64,000 bases of DNA from Aequorivita sp. UBA3180 (GTDB lineage Bacteria; Bacteroidota; Bacteroidia; Flavobacteriales; Flavobacteriaceae), in the NCBI GenBank assembly GCA_002364215.1, contig DEXQ01000009.1, forward strand, positions 16,815 through 80,814, written 5' to 3'. Position numbers and translations under genes: made by a program. The notes under the pieces are model-generated. The model did not search any database. It had not been told where the DNA came from and saw only the letters and a program-made list of their open reading frames with translations. This document shows, piece after piece, positions 50,532 through 59,718 of the stretch (positions are counted from its first letter, which is position 1; each line of letters starts with the position of its first letter).

Positions 50532-52157
50532 TTATCCAAGGAATGGATATCTATAATCAGTTGGTGAAACAAAAGTCTCTTTCACCATTCTTGGCGAAAT
50601 CCACCTGTATAGGTTTTGCTTGCTTCCAGCTTTATCATTGGTTCCACTTGCACGTGCACCACCAAATGGCTGTTGACCAACTACGGCTCCCGTAGGCTTG
50701 TCGTTGATGTAGAAATTACCCGCAGCGTTTTCAAGAATTTTCACAGCTTCTTCCAAAGCATATCTATCTTCACTGAAAACAGCACCCGTTAAGGCGTATT
50801 CACTGGTTTCATCAACTAAATGCAAGGTTTCTTCCCATTTATTGTCGTCATAAACATACACGGTAAGCACAGGCCCAAAAAGTTCAGTACACATGGTCGT
50901 ATATTTTGGATCTTTTGTTACAATTACAGTAGGTTCAATAAAGTAGCCCTTGCTTTTGTCATAATTCCCGCCAGCAATTATTTCAACATTTTTATCCTTT
51001 TTGGCTTGGTCTATATAGCTTGCAAGTTTGTCAAAAGAGCTTTCGTGAATAACAGCGTTTATGAAGTTGCCCATATCTTCCGGAGTTCCCATTTTGAAGG
51101 AGCGGATATCATCAACCAAATATTCTTTGACGTCTTTCCAAATGCTTTTTGGAATATAGCAACGGCTAGCGGCGCTACATTTTTGACCTTGATATTCAAA
51201 GGCACCACGGGCCATTGCGGTTGCAACTTGCTTAGGGTTTGATGTTTTGTGCGCAACAATGAAATCTTTTCCGCCGGTTTCCCCAACGATACGTGGATAG
51301 GTTTTATAATTCTTTATGTTATCACCAATCTTTTTCCAAATTCCCTGAAAAACACCAGTAGAACCTGTAAAGTGAACCCCGCTGAAATCTGGGCTCGCCA
51401 TTAGCGTGTCCGAAATCATTGCAGGATCTCCCATAACCATATTGATTACACCTGCGGGAACACCAGCCTCACGGAATACATCCATAATCACTTTTGCAGA
51501 ATATATTTGGGCATTACTCGGTTTCCATACAACAACATTCCCCATCAATGCGGCGCTTGCGGGAAGGTTTCCGGCAATAGCTGTAAAGTTGAAAGGAGTG
51601 ATTGCATAAATAAAACCTTCCAATGGACGGTATTCAATTCGGTTCCAGGCTGCGGAAGTAGATTCTGGTTGCTCGGCATAAATCTCTGTCATATACTGAA
51701 CGTTGAATCTTAAAAAGTCAATAAGCTCACAGGCCGAATCAATTTCTGCCTGATAAATATTTTTGGACTGGGCGAGCATGGTAGCTGCGTTTATTTTAGC
51801 TCTGTAGGGCCCGGCAAGCAATTCGGCAGCGCGAAGAAAAATTCCCGCACGTTGTTCCCACGGCATAACAGCCCATTTTTTTCTGGCTTCCAAAGCAGTT
51901 TCAATTGCTTCTTCCACATTTTTTTTGGTAGCTTTATAATAGGTTCCAAGCACGTGCTTATGGTCGTGCGGCGGAGACATAGTAGCAGTTTCTTTGGTTT
52001 TAACCTCTTTTCCGTTGATAAATAAAGGCACGTCTATTTTTGCCTTATACATTTCTTTGTAAGTTTTAAGTACTTCCTCACGTTCCGGTGAACCTGGCGC
52101 ATAGCTTTTTACAGGTTCATTTACGGCGATTGGCACTTCAAAAAATCCATTTCCCAT
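50532..52157 (-). CDS. pruA: L-glutamate gamma-semialdehyde dehydrogenase (P5C dehydrogenase)
   Basis: Second enzyme of proline breakdown, oxidising glutamate semialdehyde to glutamate with NAD+. The 541-residue protein shows TPFNFTAIAGNLPASAALMGN, FTGSTGVFQGIW, VGETGGKDFIVAH, the catalytic Cys in EYQGQKCSAASRCY and ELFGPVLTVYVY. I used the ATG at 52155-52157 (MGNGFFEVPIA), the family start. The frame stays open for 87 more codons upstream through the 33-bp repeat array, but that would add a repetitive KFQITST peptide and cross the promoter. No putA (proline dehydrogenase) gene is adjacent. Confidence 0.96.
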   Translation of the reverse strand: MGNGFFEVPIAVNEPVKSYAPGSPEREEVLKTYKEMYKAKIDVPLFINGKEVKTKETATMSPPHDHKHVLGTYYKATKKNVEEAIETALEARKKWAVMPWEQRAGIFLRAAELLAGPYRAKINAATMLAQSKNIYQAEIDSACELIDFLRFNVQYMTEIYAEQPESTSAAWNRIEYRPLEGFIYAITPFNFTAIAGNLPASAALMGNVVVWKPSNAQIYSAKVIMDVFREAGVPAGVINMVMGDPAMISDTLMASPDFSGVHFTGSTGVFQGIWKKIGDNIKNYKTYPRIVGETGGKDFIVAHKTSNPKQVATAMARGAFEYQGQKCSAASRCYIPKSIWKDVKEYLVDDIRSFKMGTPEDMGNFINAVIHESSFDKLASYIDQAKKDKNVEIIAGGNYDKSKGYFIEPTVIVTKDPKYTTMCTELFGPVLTVYVYDDNKWEETLHLVDETSEYALTGAVFSEDRYALEEAVKILENAAGNFYINDKPTGAVVGQQPFGGARASGTNDKAGSKQNLYRWISPRMVKETFVSPTDYRYPFLG

Positions 52158-52188
52158 AACTTTTTTAAATTTTAATTTATGAAGATTG

Positions 52189-52196
52189 CAAAGGTA
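52189..52196 (-). promoter_or_regulatory. -7 promoter element for pruA (TACCTTTG)
   Basis: Exact TAnnTTTG on the minus strand, 32 bp before the pruA start and about 52 bp from the end of the repeat array, with a TTTG further upstream. Confidence 0.58.
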
Positions 52197-52248
52197 CAAA
52201 AATGGAAGCACCAAACCTTGAAATCCCCAATTACAAATTGGTTTCTCT

Positions 52249-52413
52249 TTTTTTTGGAATTTGGCACTTGTCCTTTGGAATTTTATTTGGAATTTGGTGC
52301 TTGTTATTTGGAATTTTTTTTGGATTTTGGCACTTGTCCTTTGGAATTTTATTTGGAATTTGGTGCTTGTTATTTGGAATTTTATTTGGAATTTGGTGCT
52401 TGTTATTTGGAAT
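52249..52413. repeat. 33-bp tandem repeat (minisatellite), five copies
   Basis: Five head-to-tail 33-bp units occupy 52249-52281, 52282-52314, 52315-52347, 52348-52380 and 52381-52413. Units 2, 4 and 5 are identical (TTTATTTGGAATTTGGTGCT at the start); units 1 and 3 form a second type with GGCACTTGTCC. The order A-B-A-B-B suggests growth by 66-bp doubling. The array fills the gap between divergent pruA and the NRDE gene. A diverged single copy lies at 3968-4049. Confidence 0.92.
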
Positions 52414-52427
52414 TTCAAATTTAACGT

Positions 52428-53138
52428 ATGTGCACAATAACTTTTATCCCGAAAACCAACAACGATTTTATCCTAGCTTCCAATCGTGATGAAGCTCCGG
52501 GACGTGAAACTTTTCCGCCAGAAATTTATGAAGAAGATGGTGTAAAATTGCTTTACCCAAAAGACGCCGTGGCCGGAGGAACGTGGATTGGTGCAAGTGA
52601 TAAAAAAAGAATTGTCTGTTTGATGAACGGTGGGTTTGTGGCCCACAAACGGGAAGCTTTTTACAGAAAAAGCAGGGGATTGGTCGTAAAAGATTTATTG
52701 AAATCAGCCAATTTAAAAAAAGAAATTGAAAACTATGATTTTTGCGGAATAGAGCCGTTTACAACAGTTTTGATTGAATGGGAAACTGAAGTACAATTAC
52801 TACAATTGGTTTGGGATGGCGAAACGTATCATTTTTCCGAAGAACCCTTGGCGCCGCATATTTGGTCTTCTTCCCCTTTATATCCTGAAAATTTAAAGAA
52901 AAAACGTGAACAGTGGTTTTCAGCATTTTTACTTGAAACCAAAAATCCTTCGGAAGAAGAACTGCTCCAATTCCACAAAACAGCGGGCGAGGGTGATTTA
53001 AACAGCAACCTAATTATGGATCGCGGTTTCATAAAAACAAAAAGCATTACGCAGATTTCCAAAAAAGAAAATGCTATAGAAATGCGTTATGAAGATTTGC
53101 AAACAGGTAAAACCAGTAAATTAGCAATCAGTATGTAG
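52428..53138 (+). CDS. NRDE family protein (TANGO2-like)
   Basis: Protein of 236 residues with the family hallmark at the N terminus: MCTITFIP, then FILASNRDE (the NRDE motif) and GGTWIGASDKKRIVCLMNGG. Cys2 after the initiator is conserved and the fold is Ntn-hydrolase-like. The eukaryotic relative TANGO2 is linked to haem and lipid handling, while the bacterial role is not settled. The start codon lies 14 bp after the last 33-bp repeat unit, so its promoter, if separate, must sit in or beyond the array. Confidence 0.86.
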   Translation: MCTITFIPKTNNDFILASNRDEAPGRETFPPEIYEEDGVKLLYPKDAVAGGTWIGASDKKRIVCLMNGGFVAHKREAFYRKSRGLVVKDLLKSANLKKEIENYDFCGIEPFTTVLIEWETEVQLLQLVWDGETYHFSEEPLAPHIWSSSPLYPENLKKKREQWFSAFLLETKNPSEEELLQFHKTAGEGDLNSNLIMDRGFIKTKSITQISKKENAIEMRYEDLQTGKTSKLAISM

Positions 53139-53159
53139 AATTAAATATTTCTCTGTGGG

Positions 53160-53546
53160 TTAATTCATCGAAAAAGGCGCACTCAGATTGAAAAGGGGAA
53201 TGGAAACCCGAAACTTTCTGGTAGTGGTAAAGTTCACCATATTGTAGTGGCCTTTCATTGCGCCAAAAGGAGAATATAAAAGGCATCCGCTTGTATATGC
53301 GTGTCTTTCGCCAGGCTGCAATATGGGTTTTTGACCGATTACACCTTCACCTTCCACAGTTTCAGAATTGTTTAGGGAGTCTTTGATTTTCCAACAGCGT
53401 GAAGTTAACTGAACCGTGTCTTTGCTTTGGTTTTCAATAGTAACGGTATAGGCAAAGGCATACTGCATTTTACGGTTTTTGTAAAACGTGCCATCAAATT
53501 CGGTTTTGACCGAAATTTTAATTCCTTGTGTTACCTGTTGTACCAT
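53160..53546 (-). CDS. apaG: ApaG domain protein
   Basis: Small beta-sandwich protein of 128 residues, full family length. Visible marks are YAFAYTVTIENQSKDTVQL, SRCWKIKD, GEGVIGQKPILQPGERHAY and MKGHYNMVN. ApaG is named from cobalt/magnesium efflux phenotypes in enterics, but its biochemical role is uncertain. It lies one base after the DUF3667 gene on the same strand and so belongs to that run. Confidence 0.93.
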   Translation of the reverse strand: MVQQVTQGIKISVKTEFDGTFYKNRKMQYAFAYTVTIENQSKDTVQLTSRCWKIKDSLNNSETVEGEGVIGQKPILQPGERHAYTSGCLLYSPFGAMKGHYNMVNFTTTRKFRVSIPLFNLSAPFSMN

Positions 53547-53547
53547 T

Positions 53548-54642
53548 TTAATAAATTGCTGCGCTTGCTACCACAAATAAGCTAGTTGCCACTAGAAAGC
53601 TGAGAAAAAATATAATGTTTAAAAATACAAATTTAAATAACGTCTTCCACTTTCCTTGGTTATAAAATTTCCGAAGGGCAAGGTAAAAATACAACGGGCC
53701 AAGAATTAAGAATAAAATGATCTGAAAAAAATTAGTTCCCACAATCACTTCTGGAATTCGAAAAATTAACATCGTAAGAAATATAAAACTGAAAATGTGA
53801 AACAAAAAAATTACGTGCTCCATATAGGTAAACTTCTTTCGAGAATATAAAAGCCAGAAAAAAAGTGCGTAAAACGGCGTAAAGAAGAAAATGAAGAATG
53901 GAATCTTTGAAGTTATATAATTTATGAAGGCATTGGGATTGCTCATAATTTTGTACCAAGTTTTAGAACGGGAGTAGAGCCAACGATTTTTAAATCTATT
54001 GGAGTGGTTCAAGCTGTCTAAAGCCACTACTGGGTTTTCTGTTTTTGTGCGGAAATAATAAGACATATATAGTGAGCTTCGCTTACTGTAATTCTTGAAA
54101 AATGATAGCGTGTCAAGGTTCTTTTCAGAATAATAAAGCGGTATTCCAAGCTGTTTTGCCTTTAAAGTATCTCCGCGAGAATCTGGTGTAAATATTTCAG
54201 GAGGCTGATTGGCAAAAAGAGAATCAATAGATGCTTCATTTGCAGGTTTTACATTTAAACCTAATTGATTATCCTTTTCAGAAGGATTTATATAGCCAAT
54301 GAAGCCTTCCATCAAAAAATAAATAATGGAAACGCTCAAGAAAAATCGGAACGGATTGGCGTATTTTAACCGTTGGCCTTTTACGTAATTTTTTGATATT
54401 ACCCCGGGACGGAATAAAAGATCTTTGAGCGTATTGCGCAATCGCGAGTCATAGACTAAAATGCTGCTCAAAAATTCTGCAAAAAAATCTTTTGCTGAAA
54501 GTTGTTTCTTGCTGTTTAATTGTGAGCAATAGGGGCAATAAACATCACTAACGTCCAGTGGTTGGTTGCAGTTTAAACATTTGTTGCCACGATATTGCAA
54601 CGACTTTCTTCCAGTGGAAACCTCGTCTTTTTTGCGGTTCAT
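53548..54642 (-). CDS. DUF3667 membrane protein with N-terminal zinc ribbon
   Basis: Protein of 364 residues. The N terminus has a four-cysteine zinc ribbon (KCLNCNQPLDVSDVYCPYCS), then a conserved SILVYDSRLRNTLKDLLFRPG and YVKGQRLKYANPFRFFLSVS, the DUF3667 signature. Membrane helices follow near 108-120, 235-260, 270-295 and 300-355, with a periplasmic loop between the first and second. The function is unknown. It is followed by apaG with one base between them and preceded on the same strand by the T9SS plug gene. Confidence 0.85.
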   Translation of the reverse strand: MNRKKDEVSTGRKSLQYRGNKCLNCNQPLDVSDVYCPYCSQLNSKKQLSAKDFFAEFLSSILVYDSRLRNTLKDLLFRPGVISKNYVKGQRLKYANPFRFFLSVSIIYFLMEGFIGYINPSEKDNQLGLNVKPANEASIDSLFANQPPEIFTPDSRGDTLKAKQLGIPLYYSEKNLDTLSFFKNYSKRSSLYMSYYFRTKTENPVVALDSLNHSNRFKNRWLYSRSKTWYKIMSNPNAFINYITSKIPFFIFFFTPFYALFFWLLYSRKKFTYMEHVIFLFHIFSFIFLTMLIFRIPEVIVGTNFFQIILFLILGPLYFYLALRKFYNQGKWKTLFKFVFLNIIFFLSFLVATSLFVVASAAIY

Positions 54643-54687
54643 GACTTAATGAAAAAAGGGTTAGCGCTTCATTTAATTTTAGGAAAA

Positions 54688-55941
54688 TCAGTTATTGCTA
54701 ATATTTGTGGAGTTTGCATAACCAGTACCAATGATGCGGTCATATCTAGCCCCCAAATCACGGAAATATACAATTACGGTATAGTCGTTTTCCGTTTGCC
54801 AAAAATCGCCGCTCACGGCGCCTTCGTCAATGCTTCCATCTCTATTTACTACTACATACTTATAGTTGTAGAACCCTTGCTTAAATAAACGTTCATTCCT
54901 GTATGTATCGCTTTTTGGATCATATTTCATATAGGTGCTCCCGTCTATAGTCCAATTATTGAAATTCCCATAAATATGTAGTTCCTTGTCTTCCAGATCG
55001 TCATAATACTGAAGGTTAAAGTGCATTCGCACATATTCTGCTTCTAAGTCTTGGTTTCTGGCGTCTACATTGCGCACCACAAAATTTCCGTTAATATCTG
55101 GATTGTAGGTGTATGGCCTATTATATCGGGGTATATTTGTGTAAAGATAATTCTCATAAACATCAGTAAGGTCTATGGAGCGCACACCATTAGTGGCAGA
55201 CCGTTCATCTTTATTGTCAAAAGCAAGAAATTCATTGCCGCCGCCGAAAGAAGCTTCCTTGTCGTATCTATAAATAAGTTCGTTACCCATGGTGTATTGC
55301 GGCACCAGATCTGTAATGGCAGTTTTAAGATTGCTGTTTTGCAGCACCAATGTTTTTACGGTTTGCTTTGGGTTTACCAATAATAAATTGGGTGAATTTA
55401 TAGTAAAATGAACTACTTGCTTTTCTTCAATAACCCTTAGGTCCCGTGCGCGTTTTATTTCCACACCCACAGAAGCTATGTTTTCAATCACCAAAAATTT
55501 TCTCGTAAATATCAATTCTCCATCGCTGTTGAAAATGCTTAACAGATAATTCCCGCTTTTTTCAATCGCCCGGGTATCACGATTGGGGATGGTGAGTTCG
55601 TAATGAGAAAAAATTTGAAGTGTATTTACCGAGTTTTGATAGGTGTCTATGCGTACATCATCAAAACCATCTATATATTCACTTTTTGAAAGATCGCTGG
55701 GGCTCCAGTCAAAATCATGGTGGGTGATGGTGTAGTAATAATCTTCTTCTTCACCGTTAAGCGCATCAAAAGAAAGTTGCAACTGACCGCCCAGTCTGAT
55801 AACGGGCAGTTGGCTGAGGTCCGTGGCGCCACGAAACTGTATGGTGCTGATGTATGGAGGTTCCACTTTTTCAACAATTTGTGAGAATGCTGGAAAGGCT
55901 GAAAGTATGATAAAAAGGGTAGTGGCAAAGATTTTTGACAT
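54688..55941 (-). CDS. Type IX secretion system plug protein (DUF5103)
   Basis: Exported protein of 417 residues that matches the Plug protein closing the SprA translocon on the periplasmic side. It has a signal peptide (to PAFSQIVE), then the typical opening PPYISTIQFRG and FPVIRLGG-like LPVIRLGGQLQLSFDAL. It contains ITHHDFDWSPSDLSKSEYIDGF, the region that recognises partners, and ends with a GNFNNWTIDGSTYMKYD carbohydrate-module-like segment. It lies 45 bp before the DUF3667 gene. SprA and other T9SS core genes are not in the window, while PorT is at 37 kb. Confidence 0.9.
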   Translation of the reverse strand: MSKIFATTLFIILSAFPAFSQIVEKVEPPYISTIQFRGATDLSQLPVIRLGGQLQLSFDALNGEEEDYYYTITHHDFDWSPSDLSKSEYIDGFDDVRIDTYQNSVNTLQIFSHYELTIPNRDTRAIEKSGNYLLSIFNSDGELIFTRKFLVIENIASVGVEIKRARDLRVIEEKQVVHFTINSPNLLLVNPKQTVKTLVLQNSNLKTAITDLVPQYTMGNELIYRYDKEASFGGGNEFLAFDNKDERSATNGVRSIDLTDVYENYLYTNIPRYNRPYTYNPDINGNFVVRNVDARNQDLEAEYVRMHFNLQYYDDLEDKELHIYGNFNNWTIDGSTYMKYDPKSDTYRNERLFKQGFYNYKYVVVNRDGSIDEGAVSGDFWQTENDYTVIVYFRDLGARYDRIIGTGYANSTNISNN

Positions 55942-56102
55942 AACTGGAATTTAAAAAGCTAATATAAACAAATTTTGTGCCTCTTCCATTGGTGTTTTTG
56001 GGAATGCAAGAACAGTCTTAAAATTTGGTTGTTTTTAATAGCTTTAATAGTCCTTAACCGTTTTGGTCAAAAGTGTTCATTGATAAAAAGGGTAGTCCAA
56101 CT

Positions 56103-56609
56103 TTAGTTTTCTCGGTCAAGTGTCATTTCAAAAAATTGGGTCCAATCGTCTTCTCTTTTGTATTCCCCTCTTTCATACCATTGCCCATTTTCGTTCAGCC
56201 AAATAATATACCTTACATTATCATTTGGATACCAATGAAATTTGTTGTCAATTAATTCTGCCTTGAATTCTGCATTTTGCCCACTTGGCAGGTAAGATCT
56301 AAAAAGGTAGTTATTGTCTGTTTTGTTATATGTTAAGATTGCCAGGGCATTGTGAACAATTTTTCCGTTCACCTTTCCCATTCCTTCAATTAATATAGCA
56401 GTAGAATCTAATTTAAAGTGTATTTTTTCAGTTTGTTCAAAATTAGATTTACCCTCTTTGCCCATCATCCATCCAGAACCTTTCCAATTGCCAACCATAA
56501 ATTTTAGTTCAGATATTTTTGATTTTGACAGTGAATCAGTTTCTGAAGATTGCCCGAAAGATTGGAAGGTAATAAATGCCGTTAAGGTGATAATAAAGAT
56601 TGTTCTCAT
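56103..56609 (-). CDS. Exported lipocalin-like protein (DUF1579-like)
   Basis: Exported protein of 168 residues with a signal peptide (to SFGQSSE). ELKFMVGNWKGSGWMM marks the start of a lipocalin-like beta-barrel of the type found in DUF1579 and related families, which may bind small hydrophobic ligands. Later strands include ALAILTYNKTDNNYLFRSYL and WYERGEYKREDDW. It stands alone between the T9SS plug gene and a 549-bp gap. I cannot give a ligand. Confidence 0.75.
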   Translation of the reverse strand: MRTIFIITLTAFITFQSFGQSSETDSLSKSKISELKFMVGNWKGSGWMMGKEGKSNFEQTEKIHFKLDSTAILIEGMGKVNGKIVHNALAILTYNKTDNNYLFRSYLPSGQNAEFKAELIDNKFHWYPNDNVRYIIWLNENGQWYERGEYKREDDWTQFFEMTLDREN

Positions 56610-57158
56610 GATTTTATTTAATTTAATTAGCCAGAATGGTGTTTTAATATATTTTCTTTTCTGTGAAGCCCTTTAGCGGGATTATTATTCCTTGTGAAAT
56701 TTATTAATTACTAAAGTTAATGATTTTCAGTTAATTATCGGCTTTGGCAATTTTGAATGGAATTTAACCCCAGACCCGTGAGTAGCATAGAATAAAAATG
56801 CAAAAACCAGATAGCTATTAGGGTGATGGAGAATTAACTATTTTTCAACCCAAATCTTTGTTGGAGGCAGTAGTTTTTCACAGAAAACCCTCCGAAAAAA
56901 TATAATTGCCGGCATTGTGAGTTTCTTTGAGTGTCGTTTTAAGTATGGCAATTTTTAAAAACAACCTTTTTCATATTTATTCTTTCCCTAATTTAAAAAC
57001 ATTTTAAAATAACAGCCCACTCCTTTTTAACACAGAAAATTATATGCATTTATTGTGCAATGGTATATTTAATTTATAAATTTGCACGCCCTTATTCCCC
57101 GCACATTTGTTTTGAGGGGTAATAGGGTATTAAAAAGGCATTATTAATATCCATATTT
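56610..57158. other. 549-bp intergenic region before the nqr operon
   Basis: I see no coding signal in 56610-57040. A GGAGG / CCTCC pair at 56863-56893 could form a hairpin without a T-run on either strand. The promoter of nqrA lies at 57053-57084, followed by a leader with CCCTTATTCCCC partly pairing with GGGGTAATAGGG (about 57090-57129). Confidence 0.55.
57053..57084 (+). promoter_or_regulatory. Promoter of the nqr operon (TTG, 21 bp, TAAATTTG)
   Basis: A -33 TTG at 57053-57055 and an exact -7 TAAATTTG at 57077-57084, separated by 21 bp. The predicted leader is about 65-70 bases and contains a partial stem-loop. Confidence 0.72.
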
Positions 57159-58511
57159 ATGTCCAAAGACATTAAGATTAAAAAAGGTCTTACCATTAAT
57201 TTAAAGGGCGAAGCCGAAAAAGTACTTTCCAGCGCCCCGCGATCAAGAACTTTCGCAATAAGACCTTCCGATTTTCATCTCATTACACCAAAAATGGTGG
57301 TTAAAGAAGGTGGAAAAGTTCAGGCTGGCGATATCATTTTCTTCTCAAAAAGCAATGAGGCCGTAAAATTTGTTTCTCCCGTTAGCGGAACACTTACCAA
57401 AATTGAGCGAGGCGCAAAACGTGTGATTACTGAAATAATCATTGAAGCAGATCCGCAAGATACTTTTAAGGATTTTGGCATTTTAAGCCCAGATGCTGCA
57501 AGTGCCCAGGCTATTAAAGCGCGTTTGCTGGAGGCTGGTTGCTGGCCCTTTATTTTGCAGCGTCCGTATGCGGTGATTGCCGATACGGAGCAAGAGCCGA
57601 GAGATGTTTTTGTTTCCGCATATAGTACCGCTCCCTTGACAAACGATGTGGATTTTTCTTTAAAAGGAAAAGAAAAAGAATTACAGGCAGCTGTGACCGC
57701 GCTAAGCAAACTTACCCCAGGGCAAGTGCATGTAGGTGTGGGCAAAAGCGGTGATTCTCCATTCAAAGGTTTGAAGGATATTGCGCTTCACAACGTTTCA
57801 GGGCCGCACCCTGCAGGAAATGTGGGTACACAAATAAACAAGCTGGGTCCCGTTAACAAAGGTGAAATTGTCTGGACCATTGCGCCACAAGATCTTGTGA
57901 TTATTGGTGAATTGTTACTTACAGGAAAATTCAACGCCGAACGTACCATTGCACTTTCGGGTTCTGAAGTGAAAACTCCAAAATATTATAAAACAAGAAT
58001 CGGTTCAGAGGCAGCGACCTTTTTATACGACTCTGGTCTAAAAGACGAAAACGTTCGCGTTATCAGCGGCGATGTGCTTACTGGGAAAAAGATTTCCCCG
58101 AAAGGGCATTTGGGCTATTACAGCAATACGGTAACCGTAATCCCAGAAGGGGATGATTACGAACTGTTTGGCTGGAACAAGCCGGTTTTCAATAAAATTT
58201 CAACTTCAAGAGCATTAACCTTTTCTTGGCTAACGCCAAACAAAAAATACGATCTCGACACCAATACCAATGGAGAGCACCGTGCTTTCGTGGTAACGGG
58301 TAATTATGAAGAAGTTTTTCCACTGGATATTTATCCAATGCAGATATTGAAAGCCTGCATGGTTCAAGATTTAGATGAAATGGAAGCTTTGGGAATGTAT
58401 GAGGTTGCGCCGGAAGATTTTTCACTTACCGAATTTGTTTGCGTGAGCAAGCAGCCACATCAACAAATCATCAGGAACGGTCTTGATTTAATGTATAAAG
58501 AAATAGGATAA
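57159..58511 (+). CDS. nqrA: Na+-translocating NADH:quinone reductase subunit A
   Basis: Peripheral cytoplasmic subunit of the sodium pump that oxidises NADH with menaquinone. The 450-residue protein starts with KIKKGLTINLKGEAEKVL and shows RPSDFHLITPKMVVKEGG, FVSPVSGTLTKIERGAKR, TGKFNAERTIALSG and FSWLTPNKKYDLDTNTNGE. The subunit binds quinone. First of six genes, all with gaps of 1-77 bp. Confidence 0.97.
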   Translation: MSKDIKIKKGLTINLKGEAEKVLSSAPRSRTFAIRPSDFHLITPKMVVKEGGKVQAGDIIFFSKSNEAVKFVSPVSGTLTKIERGAKRVITEIIIEADPQDTFKDFGILSPDAASAQAIKARLLEAGCWPFILQRPYAVIADTEQEPRDVFVSAYSTAPLTNDVDFSLKGKEKELQAAVTALSKLTPGQVHVGVGKSGDSPFKGLKDIALHNVSGPHPAGNVGTQINKLGPVNKGEIVWTIAPQDLVIIGELLLTGKFNAERTIALSGSEVKTPKYYKTRIGSEAATFLYDSGLKDENVRVISGDVLTGKKISPKGHLGYYSNTVTVIPEGDDYELFGWNKPVFNKISTSRALTFSWLTPNKKYDLDTNTNGEHRAFVVTGNYEEVFPLDIYPMQILKACMVQDLDEMEALGMYEVAPEDFSLTEFVCVSKQPHQQIIRNGLDLMYKEIG

Positions 58512-58516
58512 CCGCT

Positions 58517-59716
58517 ATGGGATTGAAACAGAATTTACATAAGCTAAAGGAAAAGTACAAAGGAACCAAAATGGCCCCCGCGTTCAACGCACTGCATACC
58601 TTTTTGTACACTCCAAATGAAACTACGCATTCCGGCTCGCACGTGCGTGTAGTTGATGATTTAAAGCGTACAATGAACACAGTGATCATGGCGCTTATTC
58701 CTTGTTTGATTTTTGGAATATTCAATGCGGGTTATCAGCATTATGCGGCTATAGACAATACTTTAAGACTGGATCCATTAGGAAATTTCTTCACTTGGGA
58801 TAACTTTATTTTAGGGGCTTGGACGGTTTTGCCTTTGGTTATAGTATCATACGGAGTAGGTCTTTTGGTCGAATTTATATTCGCCGTAATAAAAGGCCAC
58901 GAAGTTGAAGAAGGCTATTTGGTAACGGGAATGCTCGTGCCACTTATTGTTCCGATCGATATTCCACTATGGATGCTTGCTGTTGCGGTAATCTTCGGTG
59001 TTGTAATTGGGAAGGAAGTTTTTGGTGGAACAGGGATGAACATCTTGAACCCTGCATTAACTATCCGAGCATTTTTGTTCTTCGCATACCCTACTTGGAT
59101 GAGTGGGGATAAAGTATGGGTTCACGGTGCAAAAGAAATGGCCGGTCAACCAGATGCAATTTCCGGAGAAACAATCTTAGGAAGCTTAGCGCAAAACCAC
59201 GAGCCTATTTACAGTATATGGGATAGCTTCTGGGGTTTTATTCCCGGGTCAGTCGGTGAAACGTCTACTTTCCTTATTCTAATAGGTGCATTGTTTTTAA
59301 TTTTCACCAAAATAGGAAGTTGGAGAATCATGCTCTCTGCCGTGCTGGGTGCATTGGCTATGGGCCTTATCTTTAATGGTGTTGTAGATGCGGGATGGAT
59401 TAAAGATGGCAGCAGTTTTTACGGATTGATGAGCGAAACTTTCTGGCATCACTTAGTAATAGGAGGTCTTGCTTTTGGTATAGTGTATATGGCTACAGAT
59501 CCTGTAACCGCTTCACAGACCAATAAAGGTAAATGGATCTATGGTTTCCTTATTGGTTTTATATCAGTATTGATTCGTGTTTTCAACCCTGCTTACCCAG
59601 AAGGAGTAATGCTCGCTATATTATTGATGAACGTATTTGCACCAACTATAGATCACTATGTGGTACAAGGAAATATAAAGAAAAGAATGAAACGTTTAAA
59701 AGCTAAAACTGCGTAA
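58517..59716 (+). CDS. nqrB: Na+-translocating NADH:quinone reductase subunit B
   Basis: Integral membrane subunit of 399 residues with about ten helices that binds FMN covalently and carries riboflavin. The FMN threonine is in the segment GSVGETSTFLILIGA, and the ion path region includes NMNILNPALTIRAFLFF-type sequence (GGTGMNILNPALTIRAF). The N terminus has LYTPNETTHSGSHVRVVDD. It starts 5 bp after nqrA. Confidence 0.97.
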   Translation: MGLKQNLHKLKEKYKGTKMAPAFNALHTFLYTPNETTHSGSHVRVVDDLKRTMNTVIMALIPCLIFGIFNAGYQHYAAIDNTLRLDPLGNFFTWDNFILGAWTVLPLVIVSYGVGLLVEFIFAVIKGHEVEEGYLVTGMLVPLIVPIDIPLWMLAVAVIFGVVIGKEVFGGTGMNILNPALTIRAFLFFAYPTWMSGDKVWVHGAKEMAGQPDAISGETILGSLAQNHEPIYSIWDSFWGFIPGSVGETSTFLILIGALFLIFTKIGSWRIMLSAVLGALAMGLIFNGVVDAGWIKDGSSFYGLMSETFWHHLVIGGLAFGIVYMATDPVTASQTNKGKWIYGFLIGFISVLIRVFNPAYPEGVMLAILLMNVFAPTIDHYVVQGNIKKRMKRLKAKTA

Positions 59717-59718
59717 TC

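Noticed and set aside
52249..52413. CRISPR-like array
   Set aside because: The 33-bp units are directly adjacent with no unique spacers, and no cas gene is present.
52158..52418. An 87-residue N-terminal extension of PruA made of KFQITST-type repeats
   Set aside because: It is the 33-bp repeat array read in frame, crosses the predicted promoter at 52189-52196, and the family start MGNGFFEV lies inside. The length of 541 without it matches known enzymes.
52202..52489. Hydrophobic repeat protein on the plus strand through the minisatellite
   Set aside because: The LFGIWCLLFGI pattern is only the translation of the tandem repeat, and the frame overlaps the start of the NRDE gene, which has clear family motifs.
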